From the NCBI GenBank assembly GCA_934527255.1, contig CAKTAM010000010.1:1-32374 (forward strand): a stretch of DNA of 32,374 nucleotides, written 5' to 3'. Source of the stretch: an uncultured Oscillospiraceae bacterium. Its GTDB lineage: Bacteria; Bacillota; Clostridia; Oscillospirales; Ruminococcaceae. This document shows positions 8,017 to 16,221 of the stretch, one piece after another. Numbering within the stretch: position 1 is the first letter of the stretch; each line of letters begins with the position of its first letter. A model generated the notes under the pieces. It worked only from the letters and a program-made list of their open reading frames with translations. It ran no database searches and was not told the DNA's origin. The translations under genes were made by a program, and so were the position numbers.

Positions 8017-8257
8017 TATACCACGGGCAGGCCGGGGAAGAAGCCGAAGCGGCAGCGCAGGGGCAGCGACCGGTAAGGCGGGCACAGGCGTCCGCTGTCG
8101 GCAGTTCGGCCAAGGGCTCCGGCGCACCGGGCGGGCTTTCTTCATTCCTGCGCCCGGATGAGCTTGCCGTCTTTTTCCACAGCAAAAGCTGCTGCTCCCC
8201 GCTGCGGCGCCAACCGCGGTTTTCGCCGGGGAAGAGCCGCAGAGGAAAATTTTTCGT
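8017..8257 (+). other. Non-coding stretch before the cysE promoter
   Basis: The gene-free interval runs from 7944 to 8350. Apart from the terminator hairpin and the cysE promoter I see nothing specific in it. One open frame (8013-8354, plus) crosses it, but it lacks a ribosome site and has the Ala/Gly/Arg-rich look of random GC-rich DNA. Confidence 0.5.
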
Positions 8258-8286
8258 TGACCGGGCCTGCAAACCATGGTATAGTA
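8258..8286 (+). promoter_or_regulatory. Strong sigma-A promoter for cysE
   Basis: TTGACC (8258-8263) and TATAGT (8281-8286) are separated by 17 bases. Transcription would start near 8293, about 58 bases before the ATG. I see no T-box or other cysteine-sensing structure in this short leader. Confidence 0.8.
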
Positions 8287-8350
8287 AAAAAGCTACCGAC
8301 CCGCTGCCGCCCGGGCAGCCGCCGGTATTCCGCATAAGGAGATTTCTGGT

Positions 8351-9211
8351 ATGAGCGACTTTTTCTGCACCGGCGAGCTGATCGCCGATACCCTGCAGCA
8401 GCTGGAGGATGCCCAGCGGCACAGCGTTCTGCAGGATGCCGGGCTGCCCATTCCCAACCGCAAAAAGATCATTCAGGTCGTCAAGGATCTGCAGGCGCTG
8501 CTGTTTCCCATGGCGTACAGCCGCACCGACCATGAAATGAGCGACGGGCACCTGCTTTCCGATATCTGCCACACCCTGTACACGCAGGCGCAGATCGCCC
8601 TGCAGTTTTCCGCACACGGCGACTGCCCGTGCTGTGCCGATCGCGCACAGCGAATTTGTCAGGCATTCATCCGGCGGCTGCCCGCCATCAAGCAGCTGCT
8701 GTATAAAGATATTCAGGCCATTTACGAGGGCGACCCCGCCGCGCAGAGCCCGGAGGAAGTGCTGATCTGTTACCCCGGGTTTTATGCCATCTCCATCTAC
8801 CGCATGGCGCATGAGCTGTATGCTTTGCAGCTGCCGCTGATCCCCCGCATCATGACCGAATACGCCCACGAAAAAACCGGCATTGATATCCATGCCGGGG
8901 CGACCATCGGCGAATATTTCTGCATTGACCACGGCACCGGTATTGTGGTGGGCGAGACCACGGTCATCGGCGATCATGTCAAGCTGTATCAGGGGGTCAC
9001 GCTGGGGGCCAAAAGCTTCGAGCTGGACGCGGACGGCAACCCCGTCAAGGGGGTCAAGCGTCACCCCAACATCGGCAGCAACGTGGTGATTTATGCCGGG
9101 GCCACCATTCTGGGCGGCGAGACCACGGTCGGCGACGGCTGCATCATCGGCGGCAATACCTGGCTGATCCATTCGGTCGCGCCGGGGCAGACCGTCTATT
9201 ACAACGGCTGA
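8351..9211 (+). CDS. cysE: Serine O-acetyltransferase (CysE/EpsC type)
   Basis: The 286-residue enzyme transfers acetyl from acetyl-CoA to L-serine, giving O-acetylserine for cysteine synthesis. The N-terminal helical domain (about 1-165) is followed by a left-handed beta-helix of hexapeptide repeats: IDIHAGATIG (178-187), the catalytic DHG (193-195), GIVVGETTVIGD and KLYQGVTLG. Then come KRHPNIG (236-242, with the conserved His238), VVIYAGATILGG and CIIGGNTW. The long N-terminal domain matches the EpsC-like clostridial form rather than short plant-type CysE. AAGGAG lies 9 bases before the ATG. The gene is monocistronic, with its own promoter and terminator. No cysteine synthase gene is adjacent. 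Confidence 0.93.
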   Translation: MSDFFCTGELIADTLQQLEDAQRHSVLQDAGLPIPNRKKIIQVVKDLQALLFPMAYSRTDHEMSDGHLLSDICHTLYTQAQIALQFSAHGDCPCCADRAQRICQAFIRRLPAIKQLLYKDIQAIYEGDPAAQSPEEVLICYPGFYAISIYRMAHELYALQLPLIPRIMTEYAHEKTGIDIHAGATIGEYFCIDHGTGIVVGETTVIGDHVKLYQGVTLGAKSFELDADGNPVKGVKRHPNIGSNVVIYAGATILGGETTVGDGCIIGGNTWLIHSVAPGQTVYYNG

Positions 9212-9236
9212 GAGATCCCGCTTTTTCCGTTACACA

Positions 9237-9282
9237 CAGCGCGCGGCGCACCCTTTACAGGTGTCCTGCGCGCTGTTTTTTG
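9237..9282 (+). terminator. Intrinsic terminator of cysE
   Basis: CAGCGCGC (9237-9244) pairs perfectly with GCGCGCTG (9268-9275). Inner CACC/GGTG pairing supports it, and a run of six T follows at 9276-9281. Confidence 0.9.
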
Positions 9283-9412
9283 TTCTTCTGCCGCCGGGGC
9301 GACCCTCCTGCACCGCAGACCGGCCGGTTTGCTCATGCCAACGCCCCTTTTGCGAACCAAGGGCGCGCCTGCTGTCTTTTGTGTACCGCTATGGGTGTAC
9401 CGCGGCCGGGAT

Positions 9413-9515
9413 GCCGCGCCATTCCACCTGCTTTTCGACGCTGTACTCTTTTTTGTTCTCCAACAGCGACCAGCCGCAGCGCCAGCGGCCGCAGTGACAA
9501 ATGGAATGGCGCGGC
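9413..9515. repeat. 14-bp perfect inverted repeat around a 75-base structured loop
   Basis: GCCGCGCCATTCCA (9413-9426) is the exact reverse complement of 9502-9515. The loop holds a second pairing, CGCTGT (9439-9444) with ACAGCG (9463-9468), around a T6 tract. It lies in the 446-base gap between the convergent cysE and leuS genes, distinct from both of their terminators. No second copy was found in the window. It could be a palindromic repeat element or the remnant of a small mobile unit. No further gene is supported in 9283-9657. Confidence 0.6.
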
Positions 9516-9557
9516 AGCGCCGCTCCCCTCTGGCACTCTGTCCCAAAAACGTACAGC

Positions 9558-9587
9558 AAAAAGCCCGCCGTGCACGGCGGGCTTTTC
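9558..9587 (-). terminator. Terminator of leuS and its long operon
   Basis: AAAAGCCCGCCG (9559-9570) pairs perfectly with CGGCGGGCTTTT (9575-9586) around TGCA. Five T follow on the minus strand and four T lie on the plus side, so it can act in both directions. Confidence 0.9.
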
Positions 9588-9657
9588 TGCTGCGGGCGAA
9601 AGCCCCTTCCTGCAGGGGCCTGTCCGTTTTTTCACAGGGGAACGCTGGTTTCTGCGC

Positions 9658-12072
9658 TCAGTTCTTCACCGCAAGGTTGACCAACTTGCCGGGCACGGCG
9701 ATCTCCTTGACAATGGTCTTGCCCGCCAGCTGTGCGGCAATGGTCGGCTCGGCCTTTGCCGCCGCCAGCAGTTCTTCCTTTGTCGCAGCGCTGGGCACGA
9801 CCACCTTGGCGCGCACCTTGCCGTTGATCTGCACGGCAATCTCCACCGTTGCCTCCACACACTTGGCGTCATCCCACATCGGCCATTTTGCCGCATCCAG
9901 ACGGCCGGGGTAGCCCAGCGTCTCCCACAGCTCCGACGCAATGTGCGGCGCAAACGGATCCAACAGCAGCAGCAGGGTGGCAAACTCGTCGCGCGTTGCG
10001 CCGCCGCTGGCCTCCAGCTCGTTGAGCAGGCTCATCATGGCGGCAATGGCCGTGTTTGCCTTCAGGCTGTCAATATCCTCGCTGACCTTGCGGATGGTGC
10101 GGTGCATGCAGCCCTCCATCGCCGGGCGGTAGCCCTCGCCGGGCAGAATATGCTCCTGCAGGCCCCACACACGCTCCAGAAAGCGCTTGCAGCCGCGGAT
10201 GGAAGAGGTGTTCCACGGCGCAGCCTTTTCAAAGTCGCCGATGAACATCTCATACAGGCGCATGGTATCCGCGCCGTAATCGCGGATGACATCATCCGGG
10301 TTGACGACGTTGCCGCGGCTTTTGGACATCTTCTCGCCGTTTTCGCCCAGGATCATACCGTGGCTGGTGCGCTTGGCGTAGGGCTCGGCATACGGCACCA
10401 CGCCGATGTCATACAGGAACTTGTGCCAGAAGCGGCTGTACAGCAGGTGCAGCGTGGTATGCTCCATGCCGCCGTTGTACCAGTCGACCGGGCCCCAATA
10501 ACGCGCCGCCTCGGGGCTGACGGGCTGCTTGTCGTTGTGCGGATCCATATAGCGCAGGAAATACCAGCTGGAGCCTGCCCACTGGGGCATGGTGTCGGTC
10601 TCGCGCACGGCGGGGCCGCCGCAGCACGGGCAGGTGGTATTGACCCACTCGGTATGGCGGGCCAGCGGGCTTTCGCCGCCTTCGCCCGGCTCAAAGTCGG
10701 TGATCTCCGGCAGCAGCAGCGGCAGCTGATCCTCCGGCAGCGGCTGCCAACCGCATTTTTCGCAGTTGACCATGGGGATCGGTTCGCCCCAATAGCGCTG
10801 ACGGCTGAACACCCAGTCGCGCAGCTTATAGTTGGTCTTGCGGTGTCCTTTCCCCTCTTTTTCCAGCCAGGCAAACATGGCCTTTTTGGCGTCCTCCACG
10901 CTCAGCCCGTTCAGAAAGCCGGAGTTGACCAGCGTACCCGTGGCACAGTCGGTAAAGGCCTCCTTGCTGACGTCGCCGCCCGCCACCACCTCGATGATGG
11001 GCAGATCAAACACCTTGGCAAACTCATAGTCGCGGGTATCATGCGCCGGTACGGCCATGATGGCGCCGGTGCCGTAGGTGGCCAGAACATAATCGGAAAT
11101 AAAGATGGGTATCTCGCTGCCGTTGGCCGGGTTGACGGCCCGGACGCCCTCCAGCCGAACGCCGGTCTTTTCCTTGTTCAGCTCGGTGCGTTCAAAGTCG
11201 GATTTGCGGGCGGCGGCCTCCTGGTAGGCGCGCACGGCCTCCGGGTTGGTCAGCGTGCCGTTTTCCAGCCACTGGCGCACCAGTGCGTGCTCGGGGCTGA
11301 GTACCATATACGTTGCGCCGAACAGCGTGTCGCAGCGGGTGGTGTATACGGTGATGGTCTCGCCGGTGGTCGCCGTAAAGTTGACCTCGGCGCCGTAGGA
11401 ACGGCCGATCCAGTTTTTCTGCTGGGTCGAAACACGCTCGATATAATCCAGCCCGTCCAGATCGTCGATCAGACGGTCGGCATAGGCGGTGATCTTCAGC
11501 ATCCACTGGCTTTTCGTCCGGTGCACAACGGGGCTGCCGCAGCGCTCACACACGCCGTTGACGACCTCCTCATTGGCCAGCACCACCTTACAGCCGGTGC
11601 AGAAGTTGACGTTCATCTCCTTCTTATAGGCCAGGCCGTGCTTGTACAGCTGCAGAAAGATCCACTGCGTCCACTTGTAATAGGACGGGTCGGTGGTGTT
11701 GATCTCCCGATCCCAGTCAAACGACAGGCCGAGACTTTTCAGCTGGCTTTTAAAGCGGGCCACGTTCTTTGCCGTGACGATCTCGGGGTGAATGTGGTTT
11801 TTCATGGCAAAGTTTTCGGTCGGCAGGCCGAAGGCATCCCAGCCCATGGGGTACAGCACATTAAAGCCCTGCAGCCGTTTTTTGCGCGACACGATATCCA
11901 GCGCGGTATAGCTGCGGGGGTGCCCCACATGCAGCCCTTGCCCCGAGGGATAGGGAAACTCAACCAGCGCATAAAACTTGGGAAGCGTAAAATCCTGTTT
12001 GGCAGCATAGGTATGCTCGTTTTCCCAGATGTCCTGCCATTTCTTCTCGATCACCTGATAATCGTACTTCAT
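9658..12072 (-). CDS. leuS: Leucyl-tRNA synthetase
   Basis: LeuRS charges tRNA-Leu with leucine using ATP. At 804 residues it has the normal bacterial length. The class I HIGH signature is HVGH (48-51) inside [15 protein letters not shown], and the KMSKS loop is at 581-585. The inserted editing domain spans roughly residues 220-420 ([10 protein letters not shown] onward), and a CEKCGW/CPCCGG zinc-like pair lies near the catalytic core. The C-terminal anticodon and tail domains are present. The spacer before leuS is only 52 bases, which leaves no room for a T-box. It is the last gene of the long operon, so its expression probably follows the upstream genes. GAAAGGA precedes the ATG. Confidence 0.97.
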   Translation of the reverse strand: MKYDYQVIEKKWQDIWENEHTYAAKQDFTLPKFYALVEFPYPSGQGLHVGHPRSYTALDIVSRKKRLQGFNVLYPMGWDAFGLPTENFAMKNHIHPEIVTAKNVARFKSQLKSLGLSFDWDREINTTDPSYYKWTQWIFLQLYKHGLAYKKEMNVNFCTGCKVVLANEEVVNGVCERCGSPVVHRTKSQWMLKITAYADRLIDDLDGLDYIERVSTQQKNWIGRSYGAEVNFTATTGETITVYTTRCDTLFGATYMVLSPEHALVRQWLENGTLTNPEAVRAYQEAAARKSDFERTELNKEKTGVRLEGVRAVNPANGSEIPIFISDYVLATYGTGAIMAVPAHDTRDYEFAKVFDLPIIEVVAGGDVSKEAFTDCATGTLVNSGFLNGLSVEDAKKAMFAWLEKEGKGHRKTNYKLRDWVFSRQRYWGEPIPMVNCEKCGWQPLPEDQLPLLLPEITDFEPGEGGESPLARHTEWVNTTCPCCGGPAVRETDTMPQWAGSSWYFLRYMDPHNDKQPVSPEAARYWGPVDWYNGGMEHTTLHLLYSRFWHKFLYDIGVVPYAEPYAKRTSHGMILGENGEKMSKSRGNVVNPDDVIRDYGADTMRLYEMFIGDFEKAAPWNTSSIRGCKRFLERVWGLQEHILPGEGYRPAMEGCMHRTIRKVSEDIDSLKANTAIAAMMSLLNELEASGGATRDEFATLLLLLDPFAPHIASELWETLGYPGRLDAAKWPMWDDAKCVEATVEIAVQINGKVRAKVVVPSAATKEELLAAAKAEPTIAAQLAGKTIVKEIAVPGKLVNLAVKN

Positions 12073-12124
12073 TTTTCAGTTGTCCGTCCTTTCACACGCA
12101 GACGGCGGGCGCAGCGTCCGCCGC

Positions 12125-12478
12125 TCAATTCTCCTCCAGTTCGACCTCCACGGGCTGTGCGTCGGCCCATAGTCGCTCCAGATTATAATAGCTGCGTGCG
12201 GCGGGGTCAAAAATGTGTACGATGACACTGCCGTAATCCAGCAGGATCCAATTGCGGGAATCCTGCCCTTCGGTGTGCAGCGGCTTGACGTTCTGCAGGC
12301 CAAGCTGATACTCCACCTCGGCGGCCAGCGCCTGCACCTGCGTGGAGGACGAGCCGCCCGCAATGACGAAGTAATCGCCGATGACGGTCAGATCGCGAAT
12401 TTTCAGCACGCGGATATCCAGCGCCTTTTTGCTGTCCAGCACATGAGCGATGCTGACGGCCAGTTCTTTTGCGTCCAT
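12125..12478 (-). CDS. rsfS: Ribosome silencing factor (Iojap/RsfS)
   Basis: RsfS binds ribosomal protein L14 on the 50S subunit and blocks joining to 30S when nutrients are scarce. The 117-residue protein shows the family core: KKALDIRVLKIRDLTVIGDYFVIA, the SSTQVQALA segment, GQDSRNWILLDYGSVIVHIF and the YYNLERLWAD end. I placed the start at ATG 12478, after AAAGGA, instead of the longer reading from 12619. The order nadD-yqeK-(LCP)-rsfS-leuS is classic for Firmicutes and supports the call. Confidence 0.95.
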   Translation of the reverse strand: MDAKELAVSIAHVLDSKKALDIRVLKIRDLTVIGDYFVIAGGSSSTQVQALAAEVEYQLGLQNVKPLHTEGQDSRNWILLDYGSVIVHIFDPAARSYYNLERLWADAQPVEVELEEN

Positions 12479-12512
12479 ACTGTCTGATTCCTTTCGGGGG
12501 CGGGCCTGACGC

Positions 12513-13634
12513 TCACTCCACAATGATATTGATAAGATATTTGCCGGTGTCCTCAATTTCCGTCGCGGGCGCATAGCCGGTGGGCAGCTGCAGAGAGCCG
12601 GCAGGCACCGGGTCGCCATACGGGCGGAAATAGTTGTTCAGCTGCTCGGCGGTGCGGTCGGGGTTGACGACAAACACCGACTGGTCATTCACCATCATCG
12701 AGCCGCCCAGCGCCTTGGCAATGTAGATGCGCGTGGCGTCGATCTTCATCAGGCTCATGGCCAGACTGGTCATGGTGTCAAAATCCATATCGGTATTGAC
12801 GCGGTAGGCCACCACAGGCAGCACATGCTTGGTCAGATCCTTGACCGAGCAGGTCTTGAACAGGCGGAAGCAGGCCGCGTAAAAATACTGCTGCGTCTCC
12901 ATGCGCTGAATGTCCGCCTGCGCGTAGCAGTGACGCTGCCGCAGGATCCAGCGGGCGGTCGAGCCGTCGATGTGGTGCATGCCCTGATCGATGCGGTTGT
13001 TGTTGTCATCCCAGATATCGTACGGCACATACATATCAATGCCGCCCATCAGGTCGATGATCTCGGTAAAGCCCTTGATATCCACCGTGGCATAATAGTC
13101 GACGGGCAGCTGGAACTCCTGGTTGATGACCTCGGCCAGGTTGGAGATGTAGTCGCCGGTAGCCTTGTGCTGCCCCTGCGCGTAAATGGCGTTGATCTTG
13201 CCGGTGCTGGTAGCGAGCACGCCGTTGTTGATGTAGGTATCGCGGGGGATCTGCAGCACGCTCATGGCGTTGTTTTTCACGTCATAGCTCACATACATGA
13301 TGATATCCGTAATGCCCGCGCCGTTGTATTCCTCGGGATAATCCAGGTCGTTGGGATCATTGGAAACGCCGGCCACCAAAATGTTTACAACATCGCCCTT
13401 GTATTCCTCCGGCGTGCTGTCGATGGTATCGACCAGATTGCCGGCCTGATCCTGCTTGATGTAATTATCCGTAAATTTCTTCGACAGAATTTTCCATGTG
13501 ACCGTCACCGCACCCGCCGCTGCGGCCAGCAGCAGCACAACGACCAGCAGCACGCGCCCCACGCGCACCTTGCGCTTTTTTTTATGCTTGGCGCGCGCGG
13601 CGGAAACATAACGGTATTCCTCATTCTGACTCAT
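12513..13634 (-). CDS. LytR-CpsA-Psr (LCP) family cell-wall polymer ligase
   Basis: The 373-residue protein is likely a membrane-anchored phosphotransferase that attaches teichoic-acid or capsule-like polymers to peptidoglycan on the cell surface. A short basic cytoplasmic tail (KHKKKRKVRVGR) leads into one transmembrane helix, about residues 26-46. The LCP domain follows, with ITDIIMYVS (Asp110), IPRDTYI (Arg131-Asp132), GKINAIYAQG, MGGIDMYVP, and RWILRQRHCYAQADIQRME with Arg232, Arg234 and Arg244. The start ATG 13634 lies inside the end of nadD-yqeK (14-base overlap). An LCP gene between yqeK and rsfS is common in Firmicutes. The polymer it transfers is unknown. Confidence 0.92.
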   Translation of the reverse strand: MSQNEEYRYVSAARAKHKKKRKVRVGRVLLVVVLLLAAAAGAVTVTWKILSKKFTDNYIKQDQAGNLVDTIDSTPEEYKGDVVNILVAGVSNDPNDLDYPEEYNGAGITDIIMYVSYDVKNNAMSVLQIPRDTYINNGVLATSTGKINAIYAQGQHKATGDYISNLAEVINQEFQLPVDYYATVDIKGFTEIIDLMGGIDMYVPYDIWDDNNNRIDQGMHHIDGSTARWILRQRHCYAQADIQRMETQQYFYAACFRLFKTCSVKDLTKHVLPVVAYRVNTDMDFDTMTSLAMSLMKIDATRIYIAKALGGSMMVNDQSVFVVNPDRTAEQLNNYFRPYGDPVPAGSLQLPTGYAPATEIEDTGKYLINIIVE

Positions 13635-14871
13635 GGCTTTCTCCTTTTTGCGTTTCCAGCTCCCGCAGGGCCGCCAGACTGTCCCCGTCCACGGCTTTCC
13701 CCTGGGAATGCAGATAATCGATGGTATGCCGCAGCGCCCAGCACATGGCCTCGTCCAGATCGCTTTTGCACAGGCGGCGCAGGGTCTCCACGCCGTCATA
13801 GGAACGCTCCGCACTGGTCATATCCGCCAGGTAAAGCACCTTGTCCAGCGTGGACATGCCCGCCTTGCCGCAGGTGTGACAGGCGACAGCCGACAGAATT
13901 TCACGGTCGAGGATGCCAAAGCGGCGGCAGGCCACCACGGCGGCGGCATACCCATGCCATACCGCCTTGCTGCGGCTGGCAATATCCGGCGGCACCAGCC
14001 CCGCCAAAGCGGCGGCCTGCGGTGTGTCGGACGGCCCGTTTATTATACCATCCCCGGCAAAAATCTGCAACATTTCCGATTCTGAAGATTCTTTTAAGTA
14101 ATCGTGCAGCAGCGCCGCCAGCAGCGCCTTGTGCCGGTCGGCGCCGTAACGCCCGGCCAGCCGCACGGCCGCGCGGGCCACCCCGCAGGTATGCCGCCAG
14201 CGCTTTTTGCTCAGCGCCGCGCGTACCGCACGGGCAATGGGCGCCGGCCCCGGCAGCGTACGGTACAGCCCCCTGCGGGCGATGAGGCGCGCCGTTTCGG
14301 GCGGCACCAGCGCACGGATATCCTGCCCCTGACGGACGGCGTCGCGCACCTGCGTGCTGGAGACCTCCACCGCTACCGGCGGGCACAAAACCACACGGCC
14401 GCCCAGCGCGCGCAGCGCCTGCGCCTTGGCCTGCAGCGCCTGCAGGTCGTCCTGCTGGCGGCACTGCCCGCACAGGGTCGTCAGCTGCAGCAGCTGCTGC
14501 CAGTCGCGCCAGCGCTCAAAATGCAGCAGCATATCACTGCCCATGGTCAGCACCAGCTGCGCGCCTGGGTAACGGCGGCGCAGCCAGCGCACCGTGTCGA
14601 TGGTATAGCTTTTGCCTTTGCGGCGCAGCTCGTAGCCGGACAGCTGCACCCGGTCATCCACCGCCAGAAAGCAGCGGCACATCTGCCTGCGCAGCCGCCC
14701 CGGCGTCAGGCTGGAGGCCTTATGCGGCGAGGTGCCCGTCGGCATGACCAGCACCCGATCAGGCTGCACGGTATCAATGGCGCTGCGCAGCAGATGGATG
14801 TGGCCGTTGTGCGGCGGGTCGAACGCGCCGCCGAACAAAAGAACCGTTTTGGGCTGCGGATGCGTTTTCAC
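13621..14871 (-). CDS. nadD: NadD-YqeK fusion: nicotinate mononucleotide adenylyltransferase with HD Ap4A hydrolase
   Basis: This is a two-domain protein of 416 residues. Residues 9-203 match NadD, which adenylates NaMN to NaAD in NAD synthesis: GAFDPPHNGH (15-24), PTGTSPHK and SSTQVR (171-176) are visible. Residues 210-395 match YqeK, an HD hydrolase that cleaves Ap4A symmetrically: His227, the LLHD pair (256-257), His306 and the YLADM aspartate (350) are present. In Bacillus these are separate neighbouring genes. The start is GTG 14871, 10 bases after AAGGAGG. GTG 14907 would overlap the yhbY stop by 4 bases but lacks a ribosome site. The C-terminus overlaps the LCP start. Confidence 0.93.
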   Translation of the reverse strand: MKTHPQPKTVLLFGGAFDPPHNGHIHLLRSAIDTVQPDRVLVMPTGTSPHKASSLTPGRLRRQMCRCFLAVDDRVQLSGYELRRKGKSYTIDTVRWLRRRYPGAQLVLTMGSDMLLHFERWRDWQQLLQLTTLCGQCRQQDDLQALQAKAQALRALGGRVVLCPPVAVEVSSTQVRDAVRQGQDIRALVPPETARLIARRGLYRTLPGPAPIARAVRAALSKKRWRHTCGVARAAVRLAGRYGADRHKALLAALLHDYLKESSESEMLQIFAGDGIINGPSDTPQAAALAGLVPPDIASRSKAVWHGYAAAVVACRRFGILDREILSAVACHTCGKAGMSTLDKVLYLADMTSAERSYDGVETLRRLCKSDLDEAMCWALRHTIDYLHSQGKAVDGDSLAALRELETQKGESHESE

Positions 14872-14903
14872 AGCGCGGTCGCCTCCTTTTTTCGGGCCGT
14901 TGG

Positions 14904-15209
14904 TCACACCAGGCAGAGGTGCTTGAGATCAAAGCGGGAATCGCGGCTTTTCTGCCAGAACAGCACCAGCTTGCTGCCGATGATCTGGACGCTTTCGCAG
15001 CCGATGGCCGCACACAGCGCCTCGGCCGCTTCGGCCGCCGTATAAGGGCTGTTTTCCAGCACCTTCAGCTTGATAAGCTCGCGGGCAGCCAGGCACTTGC
15101 GGGTGGATTCGATCACCGCATCGTCGATCTCGCCCTTGCCGATCTGAAAGACCACCGGCAGCGCGTTGGCCTGTCCGCGCAGAAATGCGCGTTGTTTACT
15201 GGTAAGCAT
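14904..15209 (-). CDS. yhbY: YhbY-type RNA-binding protein (CRM domain)
   Basis: The 101-residue protein is a single CRM domain, an RNA-binding fold linked to 50S ribosome assembly. It begins [14 protein letters not shown] and has the GKGE loop ([10 protein letters not shown], residues 21-30), the KLKVLENS strand and the [14 protein letters not shown]-terminal strand. The tail [15 protein letters not shown] is slightly longer than usual. AGGAAAGG precedes the ATG. The neighbours nadD and ftsY fit a translation and secretion operon. Confidence 0.93.
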   Translation of the reverse strand: MLTSKQRAFLRGQANALPVVFQIGKGEIDDAVIESTRKCLAARELIKLKVLENSPYTAAEAAEALCAAIGCESVQIIGSKLVLFWQKSRDSRFDLKHLCLV

Positions 15210-15245
15210 ACAATGGTTTTCCTTTCCTGTATACGCGCGGGCGCG

Positions 15246-16163
15246 TCACTTTTCTTCCTCTTTCTGGAACAGGGCATCGGCAAAGCCGCGGGCGTCAAAC
15301 TCCATCAGGTCGTCCACACCCTCGCCCACACCGACATACCGCACCGGCAGGCCCAGCTTTTCCTTGATGCTGATAACGCTGCCGCCCTTGGCGGTGCCGT
15401 CCAGCTTGGTCAGGATGATGCCGGTCGCCCCGGCGGCGTCAATGAACTCCGCCGCCTGATGAATGGCGTTCTGGCCGGTAACGGCATCCAGCACCAGCAG
15501 GCTTTCCACGCTGGCATCGGCGCTGGCCTTGGCCACCACACGGCTGACCTTGGAAAGCTCGTCCATCAAATTCTTTTTGTTGTGCAGGCGGCCTGCCGTA
15601 TCGCAGATCACAATATCGTACCCGCGTGCGGCCGCGCTGGTCACCGCGTCAAAAATGACGGAGGCCGGGTCGGCCCCTTCACCCGCCTTGACCACCGGCA
15701 CATCCACGCGCTGCGCCCAAGTGCACAGCTGTTCGGTCGCCGCCGCGCGGAAGGTATCGCCTGCGGCCAGCAGCACCTTTTTGCCCTGCGCCTTATACAG
15801 GCGGGCCAGCTTGGCAATTGAGGTGGTCTTGCCCACGCCGTTGACGCCGATCACCAGAATGACCGCCGGCTTGCCGGACAGATCCATGGGGGCATCCGCC
15901 TCCAGACGGCTGCACAGCAGCTCCTTGAGGGCCTCCAGCGCCTCCGAACCGGTCTTCAGGCGCTGCTTTTTCACCTGCGCGCGCAGCGCATCCACCAGCT
16001 CCTCCGCCACATCGGCCCCGGTGTCGGCCAGGATCAGCCGCTCGGTCAGTTCCTCGTACAGCTCCTCGGTGATCTTGGGGGCGTCCATCAGCTCGGTGAT
16101 GGAGTTAAAAGACGCCTGCCGTGTTTTTTTCAGGCCAAAGCCCAGTTTTGCAAACAGACCCAT
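15246..16163 (-). CDS. ftsY: FtsY, signal recognition particle receptor GTPase
   Basis: FtsY docks the SRP-ribosome complex at the membrane by forming a GTPase pair with Ffh. The 305-residue protein has the helical N domain (about 1-95), then the G domain: GVNGVGKT (106-113), GDTFRAAA (135-142), DTAGR (188-192) and [10 protein letters not shown] (252-261). The acidic A domain of E. coli FtsY is absent, as is usual in Firmicutes. I chose ATG 16163 because [15 protein letters not shown] matches the family start and its spacing from AGGAG is better. ATG 16169 is possible. It follows smc by 58 bases, the normal smc-ftsY order. Confidence 0.95.
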   Translation of the reverse strand: MGLFAKLGFGLKKTRQASFNSITELMDAPKITEELYEELTERLILADTGADVAEELVDALRAQVKKQRLKTGSEALEALKELLCSRLEADAPMDLSGKPAVILVIGVNGVGKTTSIAKLARLYKAQGKKVLLAAGDTFRAAATEQLCTWAQRVDVPVVKAGEGADPASVIFDAVTSAAARGYDIVICDTAGRLHNKKNLMDELSKVSRVVAKASADASVESLLVLDAVTGQNAIHQAAEFIDAAGATGIILTKLDGTAKGGSVISIKEKLGLPVRYVGVGEGVDDLMEFDARGFADALFQKEEEK

Positions 16164-16221
16164 AACCATATCTCTCCTTTTTCCGCTGCCGCCATGCTTT
16201 TTGCTGGCGGCCCGGGCTTTT

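Noticed and set aside
8287..8350. Possible cysteine-responsive leader before cysE
   Set aside because: About 58 bases of leader contain only the ribosome site and no strong structure.
8013..8354. 113-residue plus-strand frame between the HD gene and cysE
   Set aside because: It has no ribosome site, runs over the cysE promoter and has random GC-rich composition.
12020..12124. Possible T-box leader for leuS
   Set aside because: The spacer is only 52 bases and shows no T-box sequence or terminator-antiterminator pair.
9280..12225. 981-residue open frame on the plus strand over leuS
   Set aside because: It is the antisense of leuS. The composition (His, Gln, Ala, Gly and Leu rich without domains) is typical of GC-rich shadow frames.
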